Assembly (NCBI GenBank): GCA_000242815.2
Contig: AHHB01000042.1
Span: 186,001 to 250,000, forward strand
Length of the DNA: 64,000 nucleotides
Direction of reading: 5' to 3'
DNA from: Janthinobacterium lividum PAMC 25724
Lineage (GTDB): Bacteria; Pseudomonadota; Gammaproteobacteria; Burkholderiales; Burkholderiaceae_D
Numbering within the stretch: position 1 is the first letter of the stretch; every line of letters begins with the position of its first letter. The translations under genes and the position numbers were made by a program. The notes under the pieces are model-generated. The model made no database searches. It saw only the letters and a list, made by a program, of their open reading frames with translations, and was not told where the DNA came from. Positions 37,119 through 46,429 of this stretch are shown in pieces.

Positions 37119-38450
37119 TTAGGAGAACATCTTTTGGCGCTGGTCGAGCACGCGGCGGGCCTTGCCCGTCAAGGTGCGTTCGATGCCGGCAGCAGCTACC
37201 AGGCGCACGCGCGTGCTTACACCCACGTGCGTCTTGATGCGATGCTCCAGCTCGCGCGCCAAGGCGTCCGTTTCGCTCACCGAGATGCTGGCAGTGAGGT
37301 CGAGACGCAGCTCGGCGATCACTTCGAGCTTGTCGAGGTGGCCGTCGCGCGTGAGCACCAGCTGGTATTGCGGCGCCAGCTTTGGCATCTTCAAAATCAG
37401 CTCTTCGATCTGCGTAGGGAAGACGTTCACGCCGCGGATGATCAGCATGTCGTCCGAGCGGCCAGTGATCTTGCCGATGCGGCGCATGGAGCGCGAGGTT
37501 GGCGGCAGCAAGCGGGTCAGGTCACGCGTGCGGTAGCGGATGACAGGCAGCGCTTCCTTGGACAGCGAGGTGAAGACCAGTTCGCCCTCTTCGCCGTCCG
37601 GCAGCACTTCGCCCGTTTCCGGATCGATGATCTCGGGGTAGAAATGATCTTCCCAGATGACGGGACCGTCCTTGCTTTCGATGCATTCGGAAGCCACGCC
37701 AGGCCCCATTACTTCGGACAGGCCGTAGATGTCGACGGCGTCTATGCCGGCGCGCGCTTCGATTTCCAAACGCATGGCATCCGTCCACGGCTCGGCACCG
37801 AAGATGCCCACCTTCAACGACGATTCGGCAGGATCGAGACCCTGGCGCGTGAATTCCTCGATGATGTTGAGCATGTACGAGGGCGTGACCATGATGATGG
37901 CAGGCTTGAAATCCTGGATCAACTGCACCTGCTTTTCCGTCTGGCCGCCCGACATCGGAATGACCGTGCAGCCCAGGCGTTCGGCGCCATAGTGCGCGCC
38001 CAGGCCGCCCGTAAACAAGCCGTAGCCGTAGGAGATATGCACCATGTCGCCCGCGCGGCCACCGCCGGCGCGGATCGAGCGCGCCACCACATTGGCCCAG
38101 GTATCGATATCGTTCTGCGTGTAGCCGACCACCGTCGCCTTGCCGGTGGTGCCGCTCGATGCGTGGATGCGCACCACTTGCTCGCGCGGCACGGCAAACA
38201 GGCCAAACGGGTAATTGTCGCGCAAGACTTTTTTATCGGTGAATGGAAATTTCGACAGATCAGACAACGCCTTCAGATCGTCCGGATGTACGCCCGCTTG
38301 GTCAAAGGCAGCGCGGTAATGCGGCACGTTATCGTACGCGTGCTTGAGCGTCCATTTCATGCGTTCGAGCTGCAGCGCCTGCAGTTCATCCTTGCTGGCG
38401 CGCTCGATCGGCTCAAGGTCATTTGGGGAAGGCGTACGTTGCACCATCAT
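37119..38450 (-). CDS. paaK: Phenylacetate-CoA ligase
   Basis: Activates phenylacetate to phenylacetyl-CoA with ATP, the entry step of the pathway. At 443 residues it has the PaaK length. The P-loop-like SSGTTGKATVVGYT, the YGLSEVMGPG adenylate motif and TGRSDDMLIIRGVNVFP at the domain hinge are all present. Two adjacent ATGs follow GGAG; the upstream one is reported, and the second has slightly better spacing. Confidence 0.96.
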   Translation of the reverse strand: MMVQRTPSPNDLEPIERASKDELQALQLERMKWTLKHAYDNVPHYRAAFDQAGVHPDDLKALSDLSKFPFTDKKVLRDNYPFGLFAVPREQVVRIHASSGTTGKATVVGYTQNDIDTWANVVARSIRAGGGRAGDMVHISYGYGLFTGGLGAHYGAERLGCTVIPMSGGQTEKQVQLIQDFKPAIIMVTPSYMLNIIEEFTRQGLDPAESSLKVGIFGAEPWTDAMRLEIEARAGIDAVDIYGLSEVMGPGVASECIESKDGPVIWEDHFYPEIIDPETGEVLPDGEEGELVFTSLSKEALPVIRYRTRDLTRLLPPTSRSMRRIGKITGRSDDMLIIRGVNVFPTQIEELILKMPKLAPQYQLVLTRDGHLDKLEVIAELRLDLTASISVSETDALARELEHRIKTHVGVSTRVRLVAAAGIERTLTGKARRVLDQRQKMFS

Positions 38451-38555
38451 TGTCTCCTTTAGTAAGGCCTGACCAAACCTGCTGCGCGTCGTGATTTGCG
38501 ACGGTTTTGTCGAGGCATTTTCAATCTTAAAAAAATATCAAACCATTCCGGCAGT

Positions 38556-38987
38556 TCAAGCCTGCTCTTGTATGACTTCACCCGCCACGCGGATCGACTT
38601 GCCGCGAAAGAGCGCGATGGTGCGCCCTTCCTGGTTGCTGACCTTGACGTCGTATACGCCGCTCTTGCCGGCCAGCGCCTGCTCGACGGCGTCGGCCGTG
38701 AGCACGTCGCCTTCGCGGCCCGGTGCCAGGTAATCGATGCTGCAGCCGGCGCCCACGGTATTGAAGTTATAGCTATTGCAGGCAAATGCAAAAGCGCTGT
38801 CGGCCAGGGCAAAGATAAAGCCGCCATGGCAGCTCTGGTGGCCGTTGAGCATGTTCGGGCGCACCGTCATCGTCATGCGCGCATGGCCAGGGCCGACCTC
38901 GGCCAGCGCGATGCCCATGGCAGCGGTGGCGTTATCGCGCGACAGCATGCAGGCAGCGGCTGCCTGCGCCAACGCTTGTGCAGTCAT
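38556..38987 (-). CDS. paaI: Hydroxyphenylacetyl-CoA thioesterase PaaI
   Basis: A hotdog-fold thioesterase of 144 residues that removes stalled CoA esters. The PaaI active-site stretch MLNGHQSCHGGFIFALAD and ACNSYN are nearly as in E. coli. The ATG at 38985-38987 gives the family length and sits 10 bp after the paaH stop. An in-frame ATG seven codons upstream would overlap paaH, and a still longer frame has no support. Confidence 0.93.
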   Translation of the reverse strand: MTAQALAQAAAACMLSRDNATAAMGIALAEVGPGHARMTMTVRPNMLNGHQSCHGGFIFALADSAFAFACNSYNFNTVGAGCSIDYLAPGREGDVLTADAVEQALAGKSGVYDVKVSNQEGRTIALFRGKSIRVAGEVIQEQA

Positions 38988-38997
38988 ATTCTGATCT

Positions 38998-40566
38998 TCA
39001 TTCGGCATAAAAGCGGGCTCCAGTGGCAAGTTTGCGGCGCAGCAGGGGCGAGACACGGTAGCGATCTTCGCCATAACCCAGCGCCAGGTGCTGCAGCACG
39101 GTCACGATGTGATGGACGCCCACCGCATCGGCCCAGGCCAGCGGTCCGCGCGGATAGTTGACGCCTTTCTGCATGGCGATATCGACGGCAGCGACCGTGC
39201 ACACGCCCTGGTTGACGGCGTCGGCGGCCTCGTTGGCCAGCATGGCGACCGTGCGCATGACGACCAGTCCAGGCACGTCGTCCAGGCGCGTGACGCTAAA
39301 GCCGGCTGCCTGGAACAGGCCCACGACAGCGGCGTAGGCGGTATCGCTGCACTGGTCGGCGCGCGCCACGGCGATGCGCTTGGCACTCGCGTAGTCAAGC
39401 GCCAGATCGAATAAGACCGTGTCCGGATGCTGATTGTCGTGCGCGCGCTGGGTAGCGCTACGGCCGTCGCTGAGATAAATCGCGGCACCATGGCAATGCA
39501 GGGCCGGTGCTTCGTCGTGCACCTGGCCTTCCTGTGTGACGCGGCGGCTAACACTGATGCCAGTGTGCTCCAGGCGCTGTACCAGGCTGCGAATGACGCC
39601 GCTGTGGCCACGGCCATCACCGCCTATGGCTGCTGACAAGGCGACAAATTCGGGCTTGGGCTGCGGGCCTTCCGCTTGCACGACCGGTGCAGAGGCACCT
39701 TCGCCATAGGCATACAAGCCACGCCCCGACTTGCGGCCCAGGAAACCGGCGTTGACCATTTCCTGCTGCAGCACGGACGGCGTGAAACGGGGATCATTAA
39801 AGTAGGCATCGAACACCGATTGCGTGACGGAGAAATTGACATCATGGCCGATCAGGTCCATCAACTCGAATGGCCCCATGCGAAAACCGCCGGCGTCGCG
39901 CAGCACCGCGTCGATGGTGGCGGGATCACCAGCCTGTTCGCTGAGCAAACGCCAGGCTTCCGCGTAAAACGGACGCGCAACACGGTTGACGATGAAGCCG
40001 GGCGTCGATTTGGCATGCACGGGGTTCTTGCCCCAGACAATCGACGTGTCATACACGGTGGCGGCCACTTGCGCGCTGGTGGCCAGGCCACTGATTACTT
40101 CAACCAGCGCCATCAAGGGCACGGGATTAAAGAAGTGCATGCCGACCAGGCGTTCAGGGCGGCGCAACTTGGCCGCGATGGCCGTGACGGAAATCGACGA
40201 CGTGTTCGTCGCCAGGATGCAGTCGTCGCTGACAACAGCCTCCAGTTCGGCGAACAGGCCGCGCTTGACATCAAGGTTTTCCACGATGGCTTCCACCACC
40301 AGCGCGGCATCTGCCACGTCGGCCAGGCTGTCGACAGCCTGCAGGCGTGTCGTGGCGGCCGCGGCTTCATCAGCCGTCATGCGGCCCTTTTCGGCCAGCT
40401 TTGCGTACATCTTGCCGATATCGGCCAAGGCCTTGCTCACCGCTTGCGCGCGCGTGTCGTACAGCTTGACGCGGTAACCGGCAGCGGCAGCGACTTGTGC
40501 GATACCGGCGCCCATGGCGCCGCTGCCGATGACGGCGATGATACTGTTGTTTGCCAATGCGCTCAT
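38998..40566 (-). CDS. paaH: 3-hydroxyadipyl-CoA dehydrogenase
   Basis: A 522-residue NAD-dependent dehydrogenase. The Rossmann motif IGSGAMGAGIAQ is at the N-terminus, followed by TNTSSISVTAIA and HFFNPVPLMALVEVI, then two C-terminal dehydrogenase domains (the second from about residue 415). It is longer than the E. coli protein because of the linker and C-terminal part, a layout common in betaproteobacteria. It starts one base after the paaG stop, with AAGGGG upstream. Confidence 0.94.
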   Translation of the reverse strand: MSALANNSIIAVIGSGAMGAGIAQVAAAAGYRVKLYDTRAQAVSKALADIGKMYAKLAEKGRMTADEAAAATTRLQAVDSLADVADAALVVEAIVENLDVKRGLFAELEAVVSDDCILATNTSSISVTAIAAKLRRPERLVGMHFFNPVPLMALVEVISGLATSAQVAATVYDTSIVWGKNPVHAKSTPGFIVNRVARPFYAEAWRLLSEQAGDPATIDAVLRDAGGFRMGPFELMDLIGHDVNFSVTQSVFDAYFNDPRFTPSVLQQEMVNAGFLGRKSGRGLYAYGEGASAPVVQAEGPQPKPEFVALSAAIGGDGRGHSGVIRSLVQRLEHTGISVSRRVTQEGQVHDEAPALHCHGAAIYLSDGRSATQRAHDNQHPDTVLFDLALDYASAKRIAVARADQCSDTAYAAVVGLFQAAGFSVTRLDDVPGLVVMRTVAMLANEAADAVNQGVCTVAAVDIAMQKGVNYPRGPLAWADAVGVHHIVTVLQHLALGYGEDRYRVSPLLRRKLATGARFYAE

Positions 40567-40567
40567 A

Positions 40568-41359
40568 TCAGTGCCCCTTGAATTGCGGTGCGCGCTTTTC
40601 CATGAAGGCGGCCACGCCTTCGCGGTAATCGTCGCTGTTACCGAGTTCGCGCATCATGCGTGCCTCCAGCGCCAGTTGCTGCGGCAGAGTATTGGCGCCA
40701 CTTAGAGCCAGCGCCTGCTTGGTGTAGGCCAGGCCCTTGGTCGGCGCCGCGGAAAAGTGCACGGCCAGCTTGCGCGTTTCTTGCGCCAGCTGCGCATCGT
40801 CCACGCATTTCCAGATCAGGCCCCAATCCTCGGCCTTTTCAGCCGTCAGCTTTTCACCGAGCATGGCCAGGCCCATGGCGCGCGCCGATCCGATCAGGCG
40901 CGGCAAGAAGAAAGTGCCGCCCGTATCCGGAATCAGGCCCAGCTTGCAAAACACTTCGACGAAACTGGCCGACTTGCCGGCGATGACGATGTCGCATGCC
41001 AGCGCCAGGTTGGCGCCTGCGCCAGCGGCCACGCCATTGACGGCGCAAATGACGGGCATCGGCAAGGCTTTCAGGGCCAGCACCAGCGGCGCATAGTTTT
41101 TTTCCACCGACTCGCCCAGGTCCACGCCCTTAGCGCCAGGTTCAACGGCGCGGTCGGACAAATCCTGGCCCGCGCAAAAGCCGCGGCCAGCACCCGTCAA
41201 CACGAACACGCGCACGCAGCTGTCGGCGTTCACTTGCGCGATCGCGTCACGCACTTCCTCGTGCATGGCCTGGGTAAAGCTATTGAGCTTGTCGGGACGG
41301 TTCAGGGTGAGCGTGGCGATGCCCTGCTCGATGGTGAAGAGGATGTTTTGGTAGCTCAT
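40568..41359 (-). CDS. paaG: 1,2-epoxyphenylacetyl-CoA isomerase PaaG
   Basis: Crotonase-fold enzyme of 263 residues converting the epoxide to oxepin-CoA. It follows E. coli PaaG closely (LTGAGRGFCAGQDLSDR, ICAVNGVAAGAGANLAL, KLGLIPDTGGTFFLPR, DYREGVAAFMEKRAPQF), which distinguishes it from PaaF. No PaaF-like hydratase gene is present in the window. It is preceded by a 127-bp gap with a palindrome after paaE. Confidence 0.94.
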   Translation of the reverse strand: MSYQNILFTIEQGIATLTLNRPDKLNSFTQAMHEEVRDAIAQVNADSCVRVFVLTGAGRGFCAGQDLSDRAVEPGAKGVDLGESVEKNYAPLVLALKALPMPVICAVNGVAAGAGANLALACDIVIAGKSASFVEVFCKLGLIPDTGGTFFLPRLIGSARAMGLAMLGEKLTAEKAEDWGLIWKCVDDAQLAQETRKLAVHFSAAPTKGLAYTKQALALSGANTLPQQLALEARMMRELGNSDDYREGVAAFMEKRAPQFKGH

Positions 41360-41404
41360 GGCGTGTCTCGTATTTTTTTAGTTGTCAACCCGCAGCGGAA
41401 ATCT

Positions 41405-41470
41405 GGGGTCAGTTCCTTCGGAATCGTCATTCGCCCCACTGGGGCGAATGACCCCGACGGGTCTGACCCC
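41405..41470. repeat. GGGGTCAG-type intergenic palindrome
   Basis: Outer arms GGGGTCAG (41405-41412) and CTGACCCC (41463-41470) enclose a perfect inner hairpin TCATTCGCCCC (41427-41437) / GGGGCGAATGA (41441-41451). It lies between paaE and paaG, inside the operon. It is a possible processing, stability or partial termination signal, without a T tract. Confidence 0.75.
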
Positions 41471-41486
41471 GGCAGTCGCAGTTGGG

Positions 41487-42566
41487 TTATTCGGCCTGGT
41501 CGAAGTCGACCACGACCTTGTCGGTGAGCGGAAAACTCTGGCAACTGAGGACGAAGCCACGCGCCACTTCATAGTCTTCCAACGCGTAGTTGACGTCCAT
41601 TTCAACCTTGCCATCGAGGATCTTGCAGCGGCAGGTCGAGCATACGCCGCCCTTGCACGAATAGCGCATGTCGATGCCTTGACGCAGACCCGCGTCGAGG
41701 ATGGATTCCTTATCCTTGTCCATCGTGAAGGTGGTGTGGTTGCCATCGAGGATGACGGTCACTTCGGCTTCCTGCACCGCGCCGGTGGCTAACGGCGCGC
41801 GCGGCTTATGAAAGTTTTTAGGGATGCTGGCGGCGAACAGTTCGATCTTGATATGCTGCTTGGGCATGCCGGCCGCCTGCAGGGCTGCGGAAACGCCGAG
41901 CATCATGTCTTCCGGGCCGCAGATGAAGGCGTTGTCGTAGTCTTCGACCTTGATCCAGTGCTGCAGGAACTGCTCGCATTTTTCCTGCGTGATGCGGCCG
42001 TTGAACAATTCGATATCCTGCTGCTCGCGACTCATCACGTAGATCAGGTTCAATCGTTCCAGGTACACGTCCTTCAAGTCCGTCAATTCTTCCTTGAAGA
42101 TCACGGACGAGGAAGCGCGGTTACCGTAGAACAGGGTAAATCGGCTCAATGGCTCGGCCAGCAGGGTCGTCTTGATGATGGACAGGATGGGCGTGATGCC
42201 GCTGCCGGCCGCGAACGCCAGGTAGTGCTTGCGGTTGACGCAGTCGAGCGGCACGTTGAAGTGGCCCATGGGCGGCATCACTTCGATGATGGTGCCGGCT
42301 TTCAAGGTATCGTTGGCCCAGGTGGAAAACGCGCCACCGGGCGTGCGCTTGATGGCCACGCGCAAGGTGCCGTCTTGCACCGCCGAACAGATCGAATACG
42401 AGCGGCGCACGTCTTCGGCGTTGATATTGGCGCGCAAGGTCAGGTGCTGGCCCTGCTGGAAGCGGAACTGCTGCTGCAACTCCAATGGCACGTCGAACGT
42501 CACGGCGATGGTGTCACGCGTTTCATTGCGCACCTTCGCCACGCACAGCGGATAAAATTTACTCAT
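41487..42566 (-). CDS. paaE: Phenylacetyl-CoA epoxidase reductase subunit PaaE
   Basis: A 359-residue NADPH-dependent reductase feeding electrons to the di-iron epoxidase. The N-terminal flavin domain has RRSYSICS. The nucleotide domain has AAGSGITPILSIIK. The C-terminal plant-type [2Fe-2S] domain has ligands Cys304, Cys309, Cys312 and Cys342 (CKGGVCSTC; LSCQS). It lies 40 bp downstream of paaD. All expected cofactor motifs are intact. Confidence 0.96.
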   Translation of the reverse strand: MSKFYPLCVAKVRNETRDTIAVTFDVPLELQQQFRFQQGQHLTLRANINAEDVRRSYSICSAVQDGTLRVAIKRTPGGAFSTWANDTLKAGTIIEVMPPMGHFNVPLDCVNRKHYLAFAAGSGITPILSIIKTTLLAEPLSRFTLFYGNRASSSVIFKEELTDLKDVYLERLNLIYVMSREQQDIELFNGRITQEKCEQFLQHWIKVEDYDNAFICGPEDMMLGVSAALQAAGMPKQHIKIELFAASIPKNFHKPRAPLATGAVQEAEVTVILDGNHTTFTMDKDKESILDAGLRQGIDMRYSCKGGVCSTCRCKILDGKVEMDVNYALEDYEVARGFVLSCQSFPLTDKVVVDFDQAE

Positions 42567-42606
42567 GCTTCATCTCCAGTTTCTTCGGAACGTGTGCCTG
42601 ATTTTT

Positions 42607-43146
42607 TTAGTGGCACTTGAAGTAGTCAAACGGTTCGCGGCAATCGATGCATTTGTACAGCGCCTTGCATGGCGTGGAGCCGAACTGGCTGGTCAGTTGC
42701 GTATGCGTGGAAGCGCAGTTAGGGCAAATCACCTCCAGCTGCGGCAAGGGCAGGCGCTTGACGCCACCCGCTGTGCCTCTATGCAGGCCGCTGATATCGA
42801 TCACCTGCTGCTGCGGCGGGGCGATGCCATAGCCTTTCAGCTTGGCCTTGCCGGCCTCGCTCATCCAGTCTGTGGTCCAGGCGGGCGCCAACTGGTTCAC
42901 CAGCGTCACCTTGGCCACGCCATGGCTGCGCAAGGCATCCGTGACCGCATCGGCGATCACCTGCATGGCGGGGCAACCTGAATACGTGGGCGTGATCGTC
43001 ACGATGCACTCGTCGCTGCTGACCACATCGACGGCGCGCACGATGCCCAGGTCCACCACCGAAATGACGGGAATTTCCGGGTCCGGCACGTCGCCCAGCC
43101 AGGCCCAGACCTGGGCCGCGTCCAGCTCCGCCGTGGGCGTGTCCAT
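42607..43146 (-). CDS. paaD: Phenylacetyl-CoA epoxidase accessory protein PaaD
   Basis: A 179-residue maturation protein with an N-terminal MIP18/SufT-like domain (DPEIPVISVVDLGIV, TYSGCPAMQVI) and a C-terminal zinc-ribbon-like segment with two CxxC pairs (CPNC; CIDC). The ATG overlaps the last base of the paaC stop (TAATG). The long upstream extension of the frame runs antisense-like through paaC and is rejected. Confidence 0.94.
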   Translation of the reverse strand: MDTPTAELDAAQVWAWLGDVPDPEIPVISVVDLGIVRAVDVVSSDECIVTITPTYSGCPAMQVIADAVTDALRSHGVAKVTLVNQLAPAWTTDWMSEAGKAKLKGYGIAPPQQQVIDISGLHRGTAGGVKRLPLPQLEVICPNCASTHTQLTSQFGSTPCKALYKCIDCREPFDYFKCH

Positions 43147-43913
43147 TACCACTGCACCCCGGGATAGGCGCGCTGCAGGAACTGCATCTCGGCCAGGATG
43201 AATCCCAGGTGTTCCGTGTGCGTGCCCTGCTTGCCGCCCTTTTGCATCCAGGCGTCGGGCGCCGGCATGCTCAAGGTGGCTTCGGCGAAAATCTCGGCCA
43301 CGTGTTCGAGGAAGGCCTGGCGCAACACCTCCGATGGCGGCGCGATGCCGGCGGCGAGCATGGCTTGGTCGACGGCGTCGTACTTGAACATCTCGCCCGT
43401 GTACATCCACAACTTGTCGGCAGCGGCTTGTGTTTTCGCGTGGCTGTCCGCCGTGCCGTCACCGAGGCGCACGATCAGGTCACCGCTGCGGCGCAGGTGA
43501 TACGTCACTTCCTTGAGCGATTTTTTCGCCACTTCGACGATGCGTACGTCGCTGGCCTTGGCCAGTTCCAGCAGCTGGAAGTAGTGCCAGGTATCGAAAA
43601 AGAACTGGCGCATCATGGTGTCGGCGTAATTGCCGTTCGGCTGTTCCAGCAGCAGACAATTCTTGAAGTCATGGGCGTCGCGCAAAAAGGCGATGTCGTC
43701 CTCGTCACGGCCCGCGTTTTCCAGTTCGGCCGCATAGCTGAACCACAACCGCGTCTGGCCCAGGAGGTCGAGTGCCACATTGGTCAGCGCCATGTCCTCT
43801 TCCAGCGCCGGCCCCTTGCCGCACAGCTGCGACAGCTGCTGGCTGAGGATCAGGGCATTGTCACCCAGGCGCAGCAGGTAATCGAACTTTTGTTGCGTGA
43901 GCTTGTCATCCAT
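43146..43913 (-). CDS. paaC: Phenylacetyl-CoA epoxidase structural subunit PaaC
   Basis: Ferritin-like partner of PaaA, 255 residues. It aligns with E. coli PaaC from LLRLGDNALILSQQL through LEQPNGNYADTMMRQFFFDTWH, and lacks the full di-iron ligand set, as expected for this subunit. The ATG at 43911-43913 has GGAG eight bases upstream and matches the E. coli N-terminus. Upstream GTG/ATG codons at 43931 and 43928 overlap the paaB stop and are alternatives. Confidence 0.94.
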   Translation of the reverse strand: MDDKLTQQKFDYLLRLGDNALILSQQLSQLCGKGPALEEDMALTNVALDLLGQTRLWFSYAAELENAGRDEDDIAFLRDAHDFKNCLLLEQPNGNYADTMMRQFFFDTWHYFQLLELAKASDVRIVEVAKKSLKEVTYHLRRSGDLIVRLGDGTADSHAKTQAAADKLWMYTGEMFKYDAVDQAMLAAGIAPPSEVLRQAFLEHVAEIFAEATLSMPAPDAWMQKGGKQGTHTEHLGFILAEMQFLQRAYPGVQW

Positions 43914-43927
43914 TACAGGCGCTCCCA

Positions 43928-44212
43928 TCACAGGTTCTTGACTTCTTCCGGCATCGGGAAGAAGGTGGGATGGCGATACACCTTGCTGTTCGACGGCTCG
44001 AACAGGGCGCCCTTGTCGCCAGGGCTGCTGGCGACGATATCGGCCGCGCGCACCACCCAGATGCTCACGCCTTCATTGCGGCGTGTATAGACATCACGCG
44101 CATGGTTGACCGCCATGCTGGCGTCGGAAGCATGCAGGCTGCCTACATGTTTGTGCGCCAGGCCGTGCTGGCTGCGGATGAAAACTTCCCACAATGGCCA
44201 TTCTTTGCTCAT
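43928..44212 (-). CDS. paaB: Phenylacetyl-CoA epoxidase subunit PaaB
   Basis: A 94-residue small subunit. The PaaB sequence is clear: WPLWEVFIRSQHGLAHKHVGSLHA, ARDVYTRRNEGVSIWVV. It bridges PaaAC heterodimers in the complex. It lies 30 bp after paaA and 14 bp before the chosen paaC start. Confidence 0.96.
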   Translation of the reverse strand: MSKEWPLWEVFIRSQHGLAHKHVGSLHASDASMAVNHARDVYTRRNEGVSIWVVRAADIVASSPGDKGALFEPSNSKVYRHPTFFPMPEEVKNL

Positions 44213-44242
44213 ATTGTTCTCCCCTATCTGTCTTATTTCTAT

Positions 44243-45232
44243 TCAGGCTGCCGCTTTGTTAGCGGCTTGCTTGTCGGCGTAGGCGAGCAAGGCATCGCGG
44301 AACCACGCGCCGTCTTCATACGCCTTGACCCGCGTTTGCAGGCGCTCGCGGTTGCACGGGCCATTGCCCTTCAATACATTGTTAAATTCGGACCAGTCGA
44401 TTTCACCGAACTCATAGTGGCCTGTTTCGGCATTCAATTTCAGGTCGGGATCGGGCACGGTCAGGCCCAGGTACTCGATTTGCGGCACGGTCTGGTCGAC
44501 CATGCGCTGGCGCAATTCGTCATTCGAAAACAGCTTGATGCGCCATTGCGCCGATTGGGCGCTGTTGACGGAGGCGGCGTCGGAGGGGCCGAACATCATC
44601 AACGATGGCCACCACCAGCGGTTCAGCGCATCTTGCGCCATGGCTTTCTGTTCCGGCGTGCCCTTGCACAACGACATCATGATGTCGTAGCCCTGGCGCG
44701 CATGAAATGATTCTTCCTTGCAGACGCGGATCATGGCGCGCGCATATGGGCCATATGAGCAGCGGCACAGCGGGATTTGATTGATGATGGCGGAGCCGTC
44801 GACCAGCCAGCCGATGGCGCCCATATCGGCCCAAGACAGCGTAGGATAGTTAAAGATGCTCGAATACTTGGCTTTGCCAGAATGCAAGGCGGCGAGCAGA
44901 TCATCGCGCGACACGCCCAGGGTTTCCGCGGCGCTGTACAGGTACAGCCCGTGACCGGCTTCGTCCTGGATCTTCGCCAGCAGGATGGACTTGCGTTTCA
45001 AGGTCGGCGCGCGCGTGACCCAGTTACCTTCGGGCAATTGACCGACGATTTCCGAATGGGCATGCTGCGAAATCTGGCGGATCAAGGTCTTGCGGTAAGC
45101 ATCCGGCATCCAGTCCTTGGCCTCGATCTTGATGCCTTCGTCGATGCGCGCCTGAAAAGCGCGCTCTTCCTGGCCCATGTCGTCGATGGAACGGACGTTC
45201 TTGAGGCCGGTTTCAACCATTTGTGCGTACAT
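44243..45232 (-). CDS. paaA: Phenylacetyl-CoA 1,2-epoxidase catalytic subunit PaaA
   Basis: The 329-residue di-iron oxygenase subunit that epoxidises the phenylacetyl-CoA ring. Iron-ligand motifs [13 protein letters not shown] and [13 protein letters not shown] are intact. The ATG at 45230-45232 has GGGAG eight bases upstream; the longer frame reaches back into the divergent promoter and is rejected. It is the first gene of the paa run, divergent from paaX. Confidence 0.97.
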   Translation of the reverse strand: MYAQMVETGLKNVRSIDDMGQEERAFQARIDEGIKIEAKDWMPDAYRKTLIRQISQHAHSEIVGQLPEGNWVTRAPTLKRKSILLAKIQDEAGHGLYLYSAAETLGVSRDDLLAALHSGKAKYSSIFNYPTLSWADMGAIGWLVDGSAIINQIPLCRCSYGPYARAMIRVCKEESFHARQGYDIMMSLCKGTPEQKAMAQDALNRWWWPSLMMFGPSDAASVNSAQSAQWRIKLFSNDELRQRMVDQTVPQIEYLGLTVPDPDLKLNAETGHYEFGEIDWSEFNNVLKGNGPCNRERLQTRVKAYEDGAWFRDALLAYADKQAANKAAA

Positions 45233-45499
45233 GATATGTCTCCCATGTCTTTGATTTTGCACAGCAACGCGGTGCCTTGGATGAATAATACGATACAAAA
45301 AACTATTTGCATACACTTGATGTGAGTCATTTTAAAAATTCGTATCTTGTTGGGATTTTTTGTGCGTATGATCTTGCTTATGAGAAAACACTGTGTAGCG
45401 CCATCAGCGCTTGCGGCAAATTATTGACGCGCTACCCGCGCAGCCAAGTAAACTGCTGCCTTTATTGAATCGACCGCAACACGGCCAGACCGGAACCAC
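45233..45499. promoter_or_regulatory. Divergent paaA / paaX control region
   Basis: A 267-bp region, AT-rich at 45280-45390. It contains a GATAC/GTATC inverted pair (45292-45296 and 45342-45346), near-direct copies CGTATcTTG (45341-45349) and CGTATgaTcTTG, and TTGACG at 45424 as a possible paaX -35. PaaX is known to bind in such regions and leave with phenylacetyl-CoA; I cannot identify its exact operator here. Confidence 0.45.
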
Positions 45500-46429
45500 A
45501 TGAAGAACACCCGCTGCACGGCATGGATAGCCGATTTCCTGGAAAGCGACCCACCGCGCTCGAAGTCCCTGGTGATGACCATCTTTGGCGACGCCATCGT
45601 GCCGCGCGGCGGCGCCATCTGGCTCGGTAGCCTGATCGAACTGCTGGCGCCGTTTGGCGTCAATGATCGCCTGCTGCGTACCAGCGTATTCCGCCTGGCG
45701 CAGGAGGGCTGGCTCAGCTCGCAGCGCGATGGCCGCCGCAGCGCCTATACGATACGCCCGGAGGCGCTGGCCCGCTTCGAGCGCGCCTATCGCCGCATCT
45801 ATGCGCCGCTGGTGGTGCACTGGGATGGCAGCTGGACCCTGGTGATCGGGCCGGCCGGCAGCATCGGCGCCGCTGAAAGGGGCGCGCTGCGCAAGGAATT
45901 ATTGTGGGCTGGCTATGGCTTGATATCTCCTGGCATCTTTGGCCATCCAGCCAGCAACGCGGAGGCGCTGGAAGATATCCTCGTGCGCAATGAAGTACAG
46001 GGCAAGCTGTATGTGTGCCACACCACGGAGTTGCCCGATGTCAGCACCCGGCCCTTGCGCGACATGCTGGGAGAATGCTGGGACTTGTCGGAAGTGATCG
46101 CCGGCTATGAAAAATTCATCGCCCGCTTCCAACCGCTGCTGACCCTGCTGCAAGAAGAGCCCGTGTTCGATACCGAGCAAGCCTTTGTCATCCGCTCACT
46201 GCTGACGCACGCCTACCGTCGCGTGCAATTGCACGATCCGCAACTGCCCGTCGAACTGCTACCCGAACCGTGGCCAGGCACGCAAGCATATGCACTGGCG
46301 CGCGACCTGTACCGCATCACCCATGCGCCAGCCGAAGAACATATCCTGGCCACTTTGCGGCGCGAGGATGAGCGGGCGCCGGACGTTGCACCGTGGTTTT
46401 TTGAACGTTTTGGGGGACTGACGACGTGA
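45500..46429 (+). CDS. paaX: Phenylacetate pathway repressor PaaX
   Basis: A 309-residue repressor with an N-terminal winged helix (SLVMTIFGDAIVPRGGAIWLG, NDRLLRTSVFRLAQEGWL), the central PaaX domain and a C-terminal PaaX_C domain. Family members repress the paa genes until phenylacetyl-CoA binds. It is divergent from paaA, so it can control both directions. Its stop codon lies inside the left arm of an inverted-repeat element. The ATG at 45500 has only a weak GGAA upstream. Confidence 0.95.
   Translation: MKNTRCTAWIADFLESDPPRSKSLVMTIFGDAIVPRGGAIWLGSLIELLAPFGVNDRLLRTSVFRLAQEGWLSSQRDGRRSAYTIRPEALARFERAYRRIYAPLVVHWDGSWTLVIGPAGSIGAAERGALRKELLWAGYGLISPGIFGHPASNAEALEDILVRNEVQGKLYVCHTTELPDVSTRPLRDMLGECWDLSEVIAGYEKFIARFQPLLTLLQEEPVFDTEQAFVIRSLLTHAYRRVQLHDPQLPVELLPEPWPGTQAYALARDLYRITHAPAEEHILATLRREDERAPDVAPWFFERFGGLTT

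Noticed and set aside
37134-38462. Rightward 442-codon frame over paaK
   Set aside because: Antisense shadow of paaK, with no start signal and no domain.
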